The position numbers and the translations under genes are program-made. A stretch of DNA of 64,000 nucleotides from CAVUAN01 sp963739435 (lineage in GTDB: Bacteria; Acidobacteriota; Thermoanaerobaculia; UBA5066; Gp7-AA6): positions 124,001 through 188,000 of the forward strand of contig CAVUAN010000019.1 of the NCBI GenBank assembly GCA_963739435.1. Reading direction: 5' to 3'. Shown here in pieces: positions 9,136-18,052 of the stretch. The notes under the pieces are model-generated. The model was given only the letters and a program-made list of their open reading frames with translations. It was not told the DNA's origin and did not search any database. The first letter of the stretch is position 1. Each line of letters opens with the position of its first letter.

Positions 9136-10527
9136 GCGATCTCGTCCGGAAAAATCTTGCCCGGGTTCAGGATCCCGTTCGGATCGAAGACCGACTTGAT
9201 CGCCCGCATCGCCTGGACCGTCTCGGCCGAGTGGCGCAGGCGCAAGTAAGGGCGCTGCGTCAGCCCGACGCCGTGTTCGCCCGTGATCGTGCCCCCCAGG
9301 GCGACGACGGCGCGGAAGATCTCCTCGATCGCGGCGTTGCGGTGCTCGAGCCACCGCTCCCGCTCGCCCGGAGGCTGGACGATGTTGACGTGAATGTTTC
9401 CGTCGGCCGCGTGGCCGTAGGAGACGGCCGTCAGGCCGTGCCGGCCGGCCACTTCCCGCACCGCTCGGAAGAGCTCCGGCAGCCGCGCGCGGGGCACGGC
9501 GCAATCCTCCTCGGCGTAGGGGCCCAGCTTCTTGACGGCCTCGCCGACCGCGCGGCGCAGCCTCCACAGCTCGCGCTGCTGGGGCGCCGAGACGGCGAGC
9601 TGCACGCCGGCCGCGCCGGCCTCCATCAGGATCTCTCCGAACCGTTCGGCGTCGCGCTCGACCATCTCCTCCTCGAAGCCGTCCGCTTCGACGAACAGGT
9701 GAGCCACGGCGTCGGCCGGCAGCTTCAAGTCGAGAGATTTCGAGGAAACTTCCGCCGCGCTCCTCTCCATGAATTCGCAGGCTGACGGCTCGCGCCCCGC
9801 CTCGTAGAGACGCGCGACGGCCGCAAGCGCCGCCTCCTCGGAGGCGAAGGAGGCCCACAGCAGACGCCTTTGGGTCGGCTGCGGAAGCAGGCGCAGGGTC
9901 GCCCGCGTCACAACACCCAGTGTGCCTTCGCTCCCCACGAAGAGAGAGACGAGGTCGTAGCCCGCCACGTCCTTGCGGTTCTTGCCGCCGAGATCGAGCA
10001 GCCGGCCACCCGGCAGGACGACCCGCAGCCCCGAGACGTACCTCCCGGTCGTGCCGTACTTGGCCGCCCGCGGGCCGCCGGCGTTCTCGGCGATGTTGCC
10101 CCCGATCGTGCAGGAGCCGCGCGAAGAGGGATCCGGCGGATAGAAGAGGCCGACGGCTTCGACGGCCTCCTGGAGCGACTGCGTCACCACACCCGGCTCG
10201 GCGACCACGTACTGGTTCTCGCGGTCGATCTCGACGATGCGGTTCAAGGAACCTCAGGTCGAGGGCGATGCCGCCGGAGACGGCCAGAGCACCGCCCGAA
10301 AGGCCCGTCAGCGCGCCCTGCGGCGTCACCGGGATCCGCAGCTCGTCGGCTGCCTGGAGCAGCCGGACGACCTCGCCCTCCGAGCGCGGCGTCACCACAA
10401 CGTCCGGCGGGGCCACGAGATCCTCCGTCGCGTCGTGCGCGTGGAGGGCAACGGTCTCGGCGTCGCTCGCGAGCGACCCGGCCGGCAGGACGCGGCCGAG
10501 GGCCTCCAGAATCCGCGCGGGCTCCAT
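9132..10527 (-). CDS. FAD-linked oxidase, GlcD / D-2-hydroxyacid dehydrogenase type (one frame break)
   Basis: About 464 residues from ATG 10527 (MEPARILEALGRVLP). The FAD-binding PCMH domain has TPQGALTGLSGGALAVSGGI, CTIGGNIAENAGGPRAAKYG and KDVAGYDLVSLFVGSEGTLG; the C-terminal domain has SYGHAADGNIHVNI and TGEHGVGLTQRPYL. These match glycolate oxidase subunit D and D-lactate dehydrogenases, which oxidise 2-hydroxy acids and pass electrons to the respiratory chain. No GlcE or GlcF partner is adjacent. The frame changes at about 10247, where CTTGAACCG should probably read CTGAACCG (one extra T). The last bases overlap the PTPS-like gene. Confidence 0.9.
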
Positions 10528-10568
10528 TCGAAAACCGTAGCACAAGAGGAATCCTCTACCGATCCTCC

Positions 10569-10574
10569 TATAAT
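10569..10574 (+). promoter_or_regulatory. Consensus -10 box TATAAT, 11 bases before the aldolase start
   Basis: A perfect TATAAT is followed by CCCCGCCCGTC and then ATG 10586. If transcription starts the usual 6-7 bases after the box, the leader would be only 4-5 bases, i.e. a near-leaderless mRNA with no Shine-Dalgarno site. No clear -35 box is visible. The same arrangement recurs at 21271. Confidence 0.5.
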
Positions 10575-10585
10575 CCCCGCCCGTC

Positions 10586-12011
10586 ATGGATCTCTTCGCA
10601 ACGCCCGCCGCCATCGACGAAAGGCTGGCCGCCTCCCAGGCGGCCCGGCGCAACGGCGCTCTCGTCGTCACCAATCCCGCCCGATTTCGGTCCGAGGTCG
10701 TCGAAGGGCTCGTGTTGACCGCGGTCTTCGGTCCAGCTCCGGCTCGCGACGCGGCGCGGCGCGACATCCGCGAGGCCGCGGCCTCGCTGGGCATCCTGCC
10801 CGCGTCGATCCTGCCGCTCTACGAGGCGCGAGGCCGCGGCGAGGTCGGGGGCTTTACTGTTCCCGCGATCAACATCCGGATGATTTCTTACGACACGGCG
10901 CGAGCTGCTTTTCGAGCCGCGAAGTCGCTCGACGCCGCGGCCATCATTTTCGAGATCGCGCGTAGCGAGATCGGCTACACCGACCAGCGGCCCGCCGAGT
11001 ACGCCGCGGTCGTGCTGGCTGCGGCCATCCGCGAAGGCTGGGACTCGCCCGTCTTCCTCCAGGGCGACCATTACCAGACCAACCCGAAGAAGATGCAGTG
11101 AAGACCCCAAGACGGAAATCGCGGCCATCGAAGCGCTCATCGACGAGGCCATCCCGGCCGGCTTCTTCCAGATCGACATCGACACCTCGACTCTCGTCGA
11201 CCTCTCGAAGGCCACCCTGGCCGAGCAGCAGGCCGAGAACGCCCGGTGGTGCGCGCACCTCACGAAGTTCATTCGCACGCGCCAGCCCAAGGCCATGCCC
11301 ATCTCGATCGGCGGAGAGATCGGCGAGGTCGGCAAAGCGAACTCGACGCCCGAGGAATTCCGCGCCTACATGAACGGCTATGTCTCGCGCCTCGGCGAGG
11401 GCATCAAGGGAATCGCCAAGGTCTCCGTGCAGACCGGCTCTTCGCACGGCGGCAGCGTCGCGGCCGACGGCTCCGTGCAGCGCGTCGCGATCGACTTCGA
11501 GGTGATCCGCGCCATCTCCAAAACGGCGCGCGAGGAGTACGGGCTCGCGGGCGCCGTCCAGCACGGTGCATCAACGCTTCCGCCCGAGCTCTTCGACAAG
11601 TTCCCCAACAGCGACTGCGCCGAGATCCACCTCGCCACGGGCTTCCAGAACATGATCTACGAGCATCCGTCGCTGCCCTTGCCCGTCAAGCGCGTCATGG
11701 AGCGATGGGTCTTCGATCACTACGGCGACCAGAGGAAGCGGGGCGAGACCGAGGCGCAGTTCCTCTACAAGAATCGCAAGCAGGCGATCGGGCCGTTCAA
11801 GGAAAACCTCTGGAATCTGCCCGAAGGCACGCGACTCGAGCTTCGCGACACCCTCGAGAGGGAGTTCCGATTCCTTTTCGAGAAGCTGCGAGCCGGCGGC
11901 ACGAAGGCCCTCGTCAACAAGTACGTCCGGCCGGTGGACGTCTTCGCTCACGCCGACGCCGCCGCCGGCCCGCGGGCGGGATACGTCCGCGACGACGAGG
12001 CGGGAGACTGA
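10586..12011 (+). CDS. Class II fructose-bisphosphate-aldolase-like protein (one frame break)
   Basis: About 475 residues. The N-terminal part contains FTVPAINIRMISYDTARAAF and a His-containing LQGDHYQ motif at the position of the class II aldolase zinc His; later motifs are ISIGGEIGEVG, SVQTGSSHGG and GAVQHGASTLP, corresponding to the Zn/phosphate-binding segments of class II aldolases. The frame changes near 11098 (CAGTGAAGAC; dropping the T restores KMQEDPKTEI). It heads an overlapping operon with threonine dehydrogenase and Kbl: its TGA shares a base with the next ATG. It could be a true FBP aldolase or an aldolase of another sugar phosphate; the link with threonine breakdown is unexplained. 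Confidence 0.8.
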
Positions 12012-13157
12012 TGAAAGAGAGAAGAGCCTCCCCCGCTCCGCCCCTCTCCCAATCTCCCACTCTGCCCGACAAGATGCAGGCGGTCGTCAAGACCAAGCCG
12101 GTGCCCGGCCCGAAGGGAACTGAGATCAAGGAGGTGCCGGTCCCGGAGCCGGGTCAGGCCGAAGTCCTGATCAAGGTCCTCGCGACGGCCGTCTGCGGTT
12201 CCGACAAGCACATCTACCAGTGGGATCCATCGATGGCCTCGATGGTCGAGCCGCCGCGCATCTATGGCCACGAGTTCTGCGGCGAGATCGTCGCGTTCGG
12301 GCCGGGCGGGCGGCGGCCGCATCTTTCCGAAGGCCTGTACGTCTCGGCCGAGATGCATGTGACCTGCGGGGCCTGCCGCCCCTGCCGGACGGGCCAGAGA
12401 CACATCTGCGAAGCGACGCGCATCCTGGGCGTGCACGGAGACGGCTGCTTTGCGCAGTACGTCGTGGTCCCCGCCTACAACGTCGTTCCGCTCGACGCCT
12501 CGATTCCCCCGAAAGTCGGAGCATTTCTCGACGCGCTCGGCAACGCCGTCCACACGACGCAGGTCGCCGACCTTTCCGGCAAGTCCGTCGCCGTGCTCGG
12601 CTACGGCCCGATCGGGGCGATGTGCGCCGAGATCGCCCGCATCTCCGGGGCGGCCCGCATCGCCATCACCGAGGTGAATTCCCAGGCCGCCGCCCATGCG
12701 CGCCGCTGGGCGAAGGCCCGCGGCCTCGAGAAACAGGTCACGGTGCTCGACCTCGGCCGCACCAAGGACGCGGCCGGGAGCCTGCGGGTGGCGACCGGCG
12801 GCGGCGCCGACGTCGTGCTCGAGCTCTCGGGCGCCGAGAGCTCCATCAACCTCGGGCTGGCGGCCGCGCGCCGGGGCGCCACGATCGCGCTGCTCGGTAT
12901 CCCCCGCGACAAGGCTGTCACGATCCGCGACTACACCAACGACCTCGTCTTCAAGGGCGTCACCCTCCATGCCATCATCGGCCGGCGGATCTTCGAGACC
13001 TGGATCAAGATGCTCGACCTCTTCCGCGCCGGCCTCGACGTCGAAGACCTCGTCACCAACGAGTTCGACGGGCCTCCAGGACTTTCACGAGGCGATGAAG
13101 CTCCTCGAAGACCGCAGCGCCATGAAGGTAGTCTTCTACCCGAACGGAAAACCCTAG
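12011..13157 (+). CDS. tdh: L-threonine 3-dehydrogenase (zinc alcohol dehydrogenase family; one frame break)
   Basis: Oxidises L-threonine to 2-amino-3-ketobutyrate with NAD+. The MDR fold is clear: catalytic zinc Cys in TAVCGSDKHIYQWD, GHEFCGEIV, structural-zinc region CGACRPCRTGQRHIC, then the Rossmann motif VLGYGPIGAMCAEIA and late LHAIIGRRIFETW, typical of Tdh. ATG 12011 overlaps the aldolase stop and has GGCGGGAG upstream; ATG 12074 (MQAVVKTKPVPGP) fits the family N-terminus better but lacks a ribosome site. The frame changes near 13075 (GGGCCTCCAGG should be GGGCTCCAGG), after which LQDFHEAMKLLEDRSAM completes the family C-terminus. It acts with Kbl two genes downstream. Confidence 0.93.
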
Positions 13158-13165
13158 GAGCCGCC

Positions 13166-13637
13166 ATGCCGACCAACCGACCGCCCAAGCCTGCGCCCGT
13201 CGCGCGACATGCCCGATCGGCGGATCGCCGAGTTCGCGCTCGAGGAGTCGCGCCTTTCCAACGTCGCCTACCGCTTCCAGCTCGTGCCCCGTGAGCGGAT
13301 CTGGAAGGATTGGGATCGGACGCAGTTCGAGCCCAACCACTACAAGGTCGTCGGGTTGGCCGGCGTTTGCCTCAACCGCGACGAGGTCGAGCGGGCGCAC
13401 CGCATGGCTCTGCGCGCCCTCGAGGACCTGGACGACATCCAGTTCGTCGTCGAGGAACCGGCCCAGGCCGTCGTGGTGCGGAACCAGACGGGAACCTCGG
13501 AGTTCATCAATCGGCCAACGATCTGCGCCGAGATCATCGCGGCCGACGGCGCCGCGTTCGATCGCGCGCTCGCCGCCCTGGACAGCGCCTTCCCCGGCGC
13601 CCGTGTCGCGGGCAAGATCCTTTCGGAAGGATCATGA
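13166..13637 (+). CDS. Unknown small protein encoded between tdh and kbl
   Basis: AGGAG five bases before ATG 13166 marks the start (MPTNRPPKPAP); one extra base near 13201 must be removed to join it to the main frame from MPDRRIAEFALEESRLSNV. The resulting protein has about 156 residues, no signal peptide and no membrane segment, with a mixed alpha/beta look; YRFQLVPRERIWKDWDRTQ, EFINRPTICAEIIAADG and a C-terminal helix are the main landmarks. I do not recognise the family. Its stop overlaps the kbl start (ATGA), so it is made together with the threonine-to-glycine pathway. A role in that pathway is an inference from position only. Confidence 0.75.
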
Positions 13638-14812
13638 CCCTCGTCGAGCACCTCGCCGGTGAAATGGCGGCGCTGCGCCAGGCCGGCACTTACAAGGAAG
13701 AGCTCGTTCTCGAGTCGGCTCAGGGGCCGCGCGTCAAGGTCGGCGGACGCGAGATCATCATGCTGACATCCAACAACTACCTCGGCTTCGCCAATCACCC
13801 CCGCATCCGCGAGGCGCAGAAGAAGGCCGTCGACCGCTGGGGGGCGGGCCTCGGCTCCGTGCGCTTCATCTGCGGCACGCAGCAGCTTCACAAGGATCTG
13901 GAGGCCGAGATCTCCGCTTTCTTCGGCACGGACGACACCATCCTCTACATGACCTGTTGGAGCGCCAACGAGGGACTCTTCAGCGCCACCCTGGGCGAGC
14001 CCGATGGCCTGTATTCCGACGCGCTGAACCACGCCTCGATCATCGACGGGGTGCGCCTCTGCAAGGCCAAGCGCTTTCTCGTGCCGCACGGCGACACGCA
14101 GGCTCTCGACAAGATGCTCGCCGAGGACAGCGTCTCGCGCTTCAAGTTCTTCATCACCGATGGCGTCTTCTCCATGGAGGGCGAAGAAGCGAACCTGCGC
14201 GAGATCGTTCGCATCTGCGGGCAGCGCGGCGCTCTTCTCGCCGTGGACGACTCGCACGCGACGGGAGTTCTCGGCAAGACCGGCCGCGGCACGGCCGAGG
14301 AACAGGGCGTGTTCGACCGCATCCCGATCACGACGGGAACCCTCGGCAAGGCCATGGGCTCGGCGGCCGGCGGGTTCGTCACGGGCCCGAAGGCGGTCGT
14401 CGAGACGCTGCGGCAGCGGAGCCGCACGTACATCTTCTCGAACTCTCTTCCGCCCGCCGTCGCGGCCGGGTCGCTCGAGGCCTTCCGCATGCTGCGCGAG
14501 GATCCCGCGCCTGTTGCGAAGCTCCGCGAGAACGCCGCGTATTTCCGCAAAGCGATCGCGGACGCCGGCTTCATTATCCCGGACGGCACGCACCCGATCG
14601 TGCCCGTCATCGTGGGCGACACGGCAAAAGCCGTCGCCATGGGCAAGGCGCTTCTCGACGAGGGTGTCTACGTCTCGGGCTTCGGCTTTCCCGTCGTTCC
14701 GCAGGGCACGGCGCGCCTGCGCTGCCAGGTCTCCGCCGCCCACGAACACGCCGACCTCGACAAAGCCATCGACGCCTTCCGGAAAGTCGGAAAACAGTTT
14801 CAGGTCATCTAA
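13634..14812 (+). CDS. kbl: 2-amino-3-ketobutyrate CoA ligase (glycine C-acetyltransferase)
   Basis: A 392-residue PLP enzyme of the alpha-oxoamine synthase family that splits 2-amino-3-ketobutyrate with CoA to glycine and acetyl-CoA. Seen motifs: MLTSNNYLGFANHPRI, GSVRFICGTQQLHKDLE, SMEGEEANL, VDDSHATGVLGKTGRG and the PLP lysine in TTGTLGKAMGSAAGGF. Length and motifs match Kbl rather than BioF or ALA synthase, and the operon with tdh supports this. ATG 13634 overlaps the upstream stop. The frame is intact. Confidence 0.96.
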   Translation: MTLVEHLAGEMAALRQAGTYKEELVLESAQGPRVKVGGREIIMLTSNNYLGFANHPRIREAQKKAVDRWGAGLGSVRFICGTQQLHKDLEAEISAFFGTDDTILYMTCWSANEGLFSATLGEPDGLYSDALNHASIIDGVRLCKAKRFLVPHGDTQALDKMLAEDSVSRFKFFITDGVFSMEGEEANLREIVRICGQRGALLAVDDSHATGVLGKTGRGTAEEQGVFDRIPITTGTLGKAMGSAAGGFVTGPKAVVETLRQRSRTYIFSNSLPPAVAAGSLEAFRMLREDPAPVAKLRENAAYFRKAIADAGFIIPDGTHPIVPVIVGDTAKAVAMGKALLDEGVYVSGFGFPVVPQGTARLRCQVSAAHEHADLDKAIDAFRKVGKQFQVI

Positions 14813-14819
14813 GCCCAGC

Positions 14820-14986
14820 TGCTGTCATTCCGAGGAGCCCCTCCACTTTCATGTCATTCCGAGGAGCGTAGCGACGAGGAATCTACTCTGGTCGTGCTTT
14901 TCTTCGGTCTCTCTCGGGGCAGGCTACGCGACGAGGAATCTACTCCGGGGGTAGATCCCTCGACTTCGCTCGGGATGACAGCGGTG
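14820..14986. repeat. Dispersed intergenic repeat, copy 2 (composite)
   Basis: Several copies of TGTCATTCCGAGGAGC and CGACGAGGAATCTACTC are followed by CCCTCGACTTCGCTCGGGAT and ATGACAGC. The end matches the repeat at 8605-8718. It fills the gap between kbl and the converging OPT transporter gene and contains no gene. Confidence 0.7.
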
Positions 14987-14988
14987 GC

Positions 14989-17004
14989 TTACGCCTCGAG
15001 CTTCTTCCTCGCGTTCTTGACGAGCAGGAAGCAGAGGATGCCGAAGACGACGGCGCAGAGGATGCTGCCCGGCACTCCGTTCTTGATAGACGGGAAGTAC
15101 TTTTCGCCCACGTCCAGGGTCTCGAGCAGGGTCGGCTTCTCCATTTTCAGGAAAAAGTCGCCGATGAAGGCGACGAGGGCGATCAACACGCCGCCCAGGG
15201 ATCCGCCGGCGACCAGGCCTGTCGAATAGAGCATTCCGGAGGACAGCTCCGACTCCTCGCCCGCCGCGCCCTCGCTCTTCTGCCGCATGCGGTCGGCGAA
15301 CGCCTTCATCTGCCCGCCGATGAAGATCGGGAACGTCGTCGAGAGCGGCAAATAGGCGCCGACCGCCCAGGAGAGGGCATGCGCGCCTGCCATCTGCGCC
15401 ATGAAAGCGAGAAAGACACCGACCAGGACGGGAGCCCACGGCAGATTCTGCGCGAGCAGGCCCTTGATGATCGTCGCCATCAGCGTCGCCTGGGGGGCGG
15501 CCAGCTTGGGCCCGCCGATGCCATGCAGCTCTCCCATGGCGTAAGTCTTGTCGAGCAGGAAGAGCGTTCCTCCAATGACGAGCGTCGAGGTCAGGACGCC
15601 GATGATGAATCCGATCTGCTGCCGCCGGGGCGTGGCGCCGACCAGAAACCCGGTCTTCAAGTCCTGCGAGGTCGCGCCGGCGTTGGCGGCCGCGACGCAC
15701 ACGATGGCGCCGACACAGAGGGCCACCGCTTGATACACATCGCCAGTAAATCCGAAGGCGACGAACACGACGCAGGTTGCCATCAGCGTCGCGATCGTCA
15801 TTCCCGAGATCGGGTTGGAGGAGGTACCGATGATGCCGACGATGCGGGAAGACACCGTGACGAAGAAGAATCCGAACACGACGACGAGCAGGCCCATCAC
15901 GAGCGAGCCCGGGAACGGACCGTGCGGAAATCCCGGAAGGACGGTGATCAGCAGGGCGAGCACGACCGATCCGATGACGACGATGCCCATCCCCAGATCT
16001 CTCTCGGTCCGCTTGGCGCTCTTGTCCTCGCCGCCCGACCCGAACGATTTCACGGACTCGCGGAACGCCGACACGATCGTCGGCAGGGTCTTGACGAGCG
16101 TCATGACGCCCGCACAGGCCACGGCGCCCGCTCCGATGTAGCGCACGTACGCGCGGTAGATCCACTCGGCGTGCGTGTGGCCGGCCATCCACGCGTCGGT
16201 AAAGCCCAGGTTCTTCAGGTCCTGGGTGATCCGCGCGTCGGCCACGAAGATCGAGATCAGCGGGATCAGGCCGAGCCACGACAGGACGCCGCCCGAGGCG
16301 AGCTCGCCGGAGATGCGGGGGCCGATGATGTACCCCAGGCCCAGGTACTCGGGCGTCACGTCGCAGTTGAGCGTCGCGTCGGGAATCCTGCCGTCCCTGC
16401 CGGTTCGAAACCACGTCGCGGTCTCGTTCCAGAAGCCCAGGATGCCGTACAGGAACTTGTAGAGCATGGCGGCGAAGACGCCCTTGAACACCATGCCCGC
16501 CAGGTCTCCGCCCCGCTCGCCCGCGATCAGCACGTCCGCGCAAGCCACACCCTCGGGGTACTTCAGCTTGCCGTGCTCCTTGACGATGAGCGCCCGCCGC
16601 AGCGGGATCATGAACAACACGCCGAGCGTGCCGCCGACGGCTGCCAGAACGAAGATGGTGATGTACTTGAAGTACTCGGCCCCGCCCGACAGGAACAGCA
16701 TCGCCGGCATCGTGAACACGACTCCGGCCGCAACCGACTCGCCCGCCGAGCCGATCGTCTGGACCATGTTGTTTTCGAGGATCGTGGACTTGCCGAGCTT
16801 CTTGAAGACGGCGATCGAGAGAACGGCGATCGGCACCGAAGCCGAAACGGTCAGCCCGGCGCGGAGAGCGAGGTAAACCGTCGCTGCTCCGAAGATGACG
16901 CCGAAAGCGATTCCGAGCAGGATCGCCTTGAGCGAGAACTCGGGGATATCCTGTTCGGCCGGAATGTACGGCTTGAAGTCCCGACCGGACTCGGATGAGT
17001 TCAT
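14989..17004 (-). CDS. OPT-family oligopeptide/metal-chelate transporter
   Basis: A 671-residue polytopic membrane protein with about 15 hydrophobic segments. Motifs typical of the OPT superfamily are present: PEFSLKAILLGIAFGVIFG and AATVYLALRAGLTVSASVPI at the N-terminus, PEGVACADVLIAGERGG, and NPISGMTIATL in the second half. OPT proteins import oligopeptides, glutathione-type thiols or metal chelates; the substrate here is unknown. GGAGG lies seven bases before ATG 17004. The frame is intact. The putative selenoprotein gene at 17096-17320 lies 91 bases upstream on the same strand and could be co-transcribed with it. Confidence 0.92.
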   Translation of the reverse strand: MNSSESGRDFKPYIPAEQDIPEFSLKAILLGIAFGVIFGAATVYLALRAGLTVSASVPIAVLSIAVFKKLGKSTILENNMVQTIGSAGESVAAGVVFTMPAMLFLSGGAEYFKYITIFVLAAVGGTLGVLFMIPLRRALIVKEHGKLKYPEGVACADVLIAGERGGDLAGMVFKGVFAAMLYKFLYGILGFWNETATWFRTGRDGRIPDATLNCDVTPEYLGLGYIIGPRISGELASGGVLSWLGLIPLISIFVADARITQDLKNLGFTDAWMAGHTHAEWIYRAYVRYIGAGAVACAGVMTLVKTLPTIVSAFRESVKSFGSGGEDKSAKRTERDLGMGIVVIGSVVLALLITVLPGFPHGPFPGSLVMGLLVVVFGFFFVTVSSRIVGIIGTSSNPISGMTIATLMATCVVFVAFGFTGDVYQAVALCVGAIVCVAAANAGATSQDLKTGFLVGATPRRQQIGFIIGVLTSTLVIGGTLFLLDKTYAMGELHGIGGPKLAAPQATLMATIIKGLLAQNLPWAPVLVGVFLAFMAQMAGAHALSWAVGAYLPLSTTFPIFIGGQMKAFADRMRQKSEGAAGEESELSSGMLYSTGLVAGGSLGGVLIALVAFIGDFFLKMEKPTLLETLDVGEKYFPSIKNGVPGSILCAVVFGILCFLLVKNARKKLEA

Positions 17005-17075
17005 GCTGTTGCCTCCAGAGAAACTACGGGCTTTCTAGCACGGCGGGACCGAGGGAAAAAGAGAATTGTGCTCTG

Positions 17076-17094
17076 GCGGCGCCTCCGGCGCCGC
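17076..17094 (-). promoter_or_regulatory. Perfect hairpin after the second TGA: candidate SECIS element
   Basis: On the minus strand the RNA has a stem GCGGCGCC / GGCGCCGC (8 perfect pairs) with loop GGA, beginning 10 bases after the TGA at 17105-17107. Bacterial SECIS hairpins lie about this far downstream of the UGA and carry a G near the loop tip. The hairpin could instead be part of a terminator, since a U-rich stretch lies about 15 bases beyond it. Confidence 0.5.
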
Positions 17095-17095
17095 G

Positions 17096-17320
17096 TCACA
17101 CCCCTCAGGTGCCCCCGAATCCGACAGTCACTCTTCCGTTCTCGACCATCACGGGAACCTGGCGGCCGCCCGAGAGGGCGATCATCCGCTCGAGCTCTTT
17201 CTTGTCGGTCTTGACGTTGATGTAGACGAAAGGAATCTTGCGTTGGGCGTAGTCCTCACGGGCCGCCGTCGTGTACGGTCACGTGTCCTTGCCGAAGATC
17301 TCCACGCGGTTCTCGTTCAT
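17096..17320 (-). CDS. Putative glutaredoxin-like selenoprotein with two in-frame TGA codons (UPYT ... UGV-stop)
   Basis: From ATG 17320 the frame reads MNENRVEIFGKDT, then TGA (17279-17281), then PYTTAAREDYAQRKIPFVY, and continues through VPVMVENGRVTVGFGGT to a second TGA (17105-17107), Gly-Val and a final TGA at 17096-17098. The first TGA falls exactly on the first Cys of a glutaredoxin CPYT active site, and the frame is conserved on both sides without any shift. RQVPVMVENGR and the GFGGT end are glutaredoxin-like (cis-Pro). Read with selenocysteine at both sites it is a 74-residue protein ending Sec-Gly-Val. From memory, NCBI family models name small glutaredoxin-like proteins with such ends Uxx-star (seleno)proteins. 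Hairpins follow both TGAs. No sel genes are in the window. A TGC-to-TGA error is the alternative for site one but does not explain site two. Confidence 0.8.
17246..17267 (-). promoter_or_regulatory. Hairpin after the first TGA: candidate SECIS element
   Basis: Starting 11 bases after the TGA, the RNA can form GGCG / CGCC with an inner imperfect stem GCCC / GGAC closed by a GUGA loop and a two-base bulge. The distance is the same as in the E. coli fdhF SECIS. The pairing is weaker than in the second hairpin, so this is a suggestion to be tested by folding. Confidence 0.4.
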
Positions 17321-17377
17321 CGGGGCCCCCTTCGCGGCCAGTCTACGATGCGGATGCTATGATTTTGACCACTTTCC

Positions 17378-18052
17378 ATGCTTCCTCAGCTCCTCGCTTC
17401 CGCACTTCTGATGATCGCCGCGTCACCCGGCGTCACCGGCGGAGTCTCGGGAAAGGTGACGATCGTCAAGGCCGGCGCAGTGCTGCCGGACGCGGCCAAT
17501 GCCGTCGTCTGGATCGACGGCCTGAATCTGCCGGGTGCGCCCGCCGGCGTGGTCAAGGCCGAGATGAAGAGCGACCACAAGTCCTTCCAGCCCCGCATCA
17601 TCGCCGTTCCGAAGGACGCCGCCGTGGATTTTCCCAACGTGGATCCCATCTTCCACAACGTCTTCTCCGTTTCACCGGGCAACCGGTTCGACCTCGGCCT
17701 CTACCGGAGCGGGACCTCCAAACCCAATGTTTTCCACGAGCCGGGTCTCGTCCGCGTTTACTGCAACATCCACCCCCAAATGGTGGGGTTCGTGATGGTC
17801 GTCGACTCGAGCTTCGTCGCCGTGACGGGCAAGGACGGGGCCTTCCGCTTCGAGGGCGTCCCGCCCGGCTCCTACACGGTCAAGGTCTGGCAGGAAGAGG
17901 GCGGCGAATCACAACTCCCCGCCAAGGTCCGCGCGGGAGCCGATGCGACGCTCGCCTTCTCGCTCGACGCCTCGCAGTACCAGTTGCAGCCCCACAAGAA
18001 CAAGTACGGCAAGGACTATCCACCGCCGCCGCCGGACAATGAGCGCTACTGA
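17378..18052 (+). CDS. Exported cupredoxin-like protein with carboxypeptidase-regulatory-like end
   Basis: A 224-residue protein with a signal peptide (MLPQLLASALLMIAAS). The middle (about residues 60-145) is a plastocyanin/cupredoxin-like fold with VDFPNVDPIFHNVFSVSPGN and VRVYCNIHPQMVGFVMV, giving His, Cys and His/Met that could bind type 1 copper. Residues 150-205 look like a carboxypeptidase-regulatory/Ig-like beta domain (GAFRFEGVPPGSYTVKVWQE). The C-terminus is Pro-rich. Such proteins are often annotated as methylamine-utilisation-like. Its stop overlaps the start of the sensor kinase gene, so the two are probably a functional pair. Confidence 0.85.
   Translation: MLPQLLASALLMIAASPGVTGGVSGKVTIVKAGAVLPDAANAVVWIDGLNLPGAPAGVVKAEMKSDHKSFQPRIIAVPKDAAVDFPNVDPIFHNVFSVSPGNRFDLGLYRSGTSKPNVFHEPGLVRVYCNIHPQMVGFVMVVDSSFVAVTGKDGAFRFEGVPPGSYTVKVWQEEGGESQLPAKVRAGADATLAFSLDASQYQLQPHKNKYGKDYPPPPPDNERY

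Noticed and set aside
17105..17320. Pseudogene reading of the glutaredoxin-like gene
   Set aside because: Other damaged genes here have frame shifts; this one has none, only TGA exactly at an active-site Cys and a second TGA in a fitting place.
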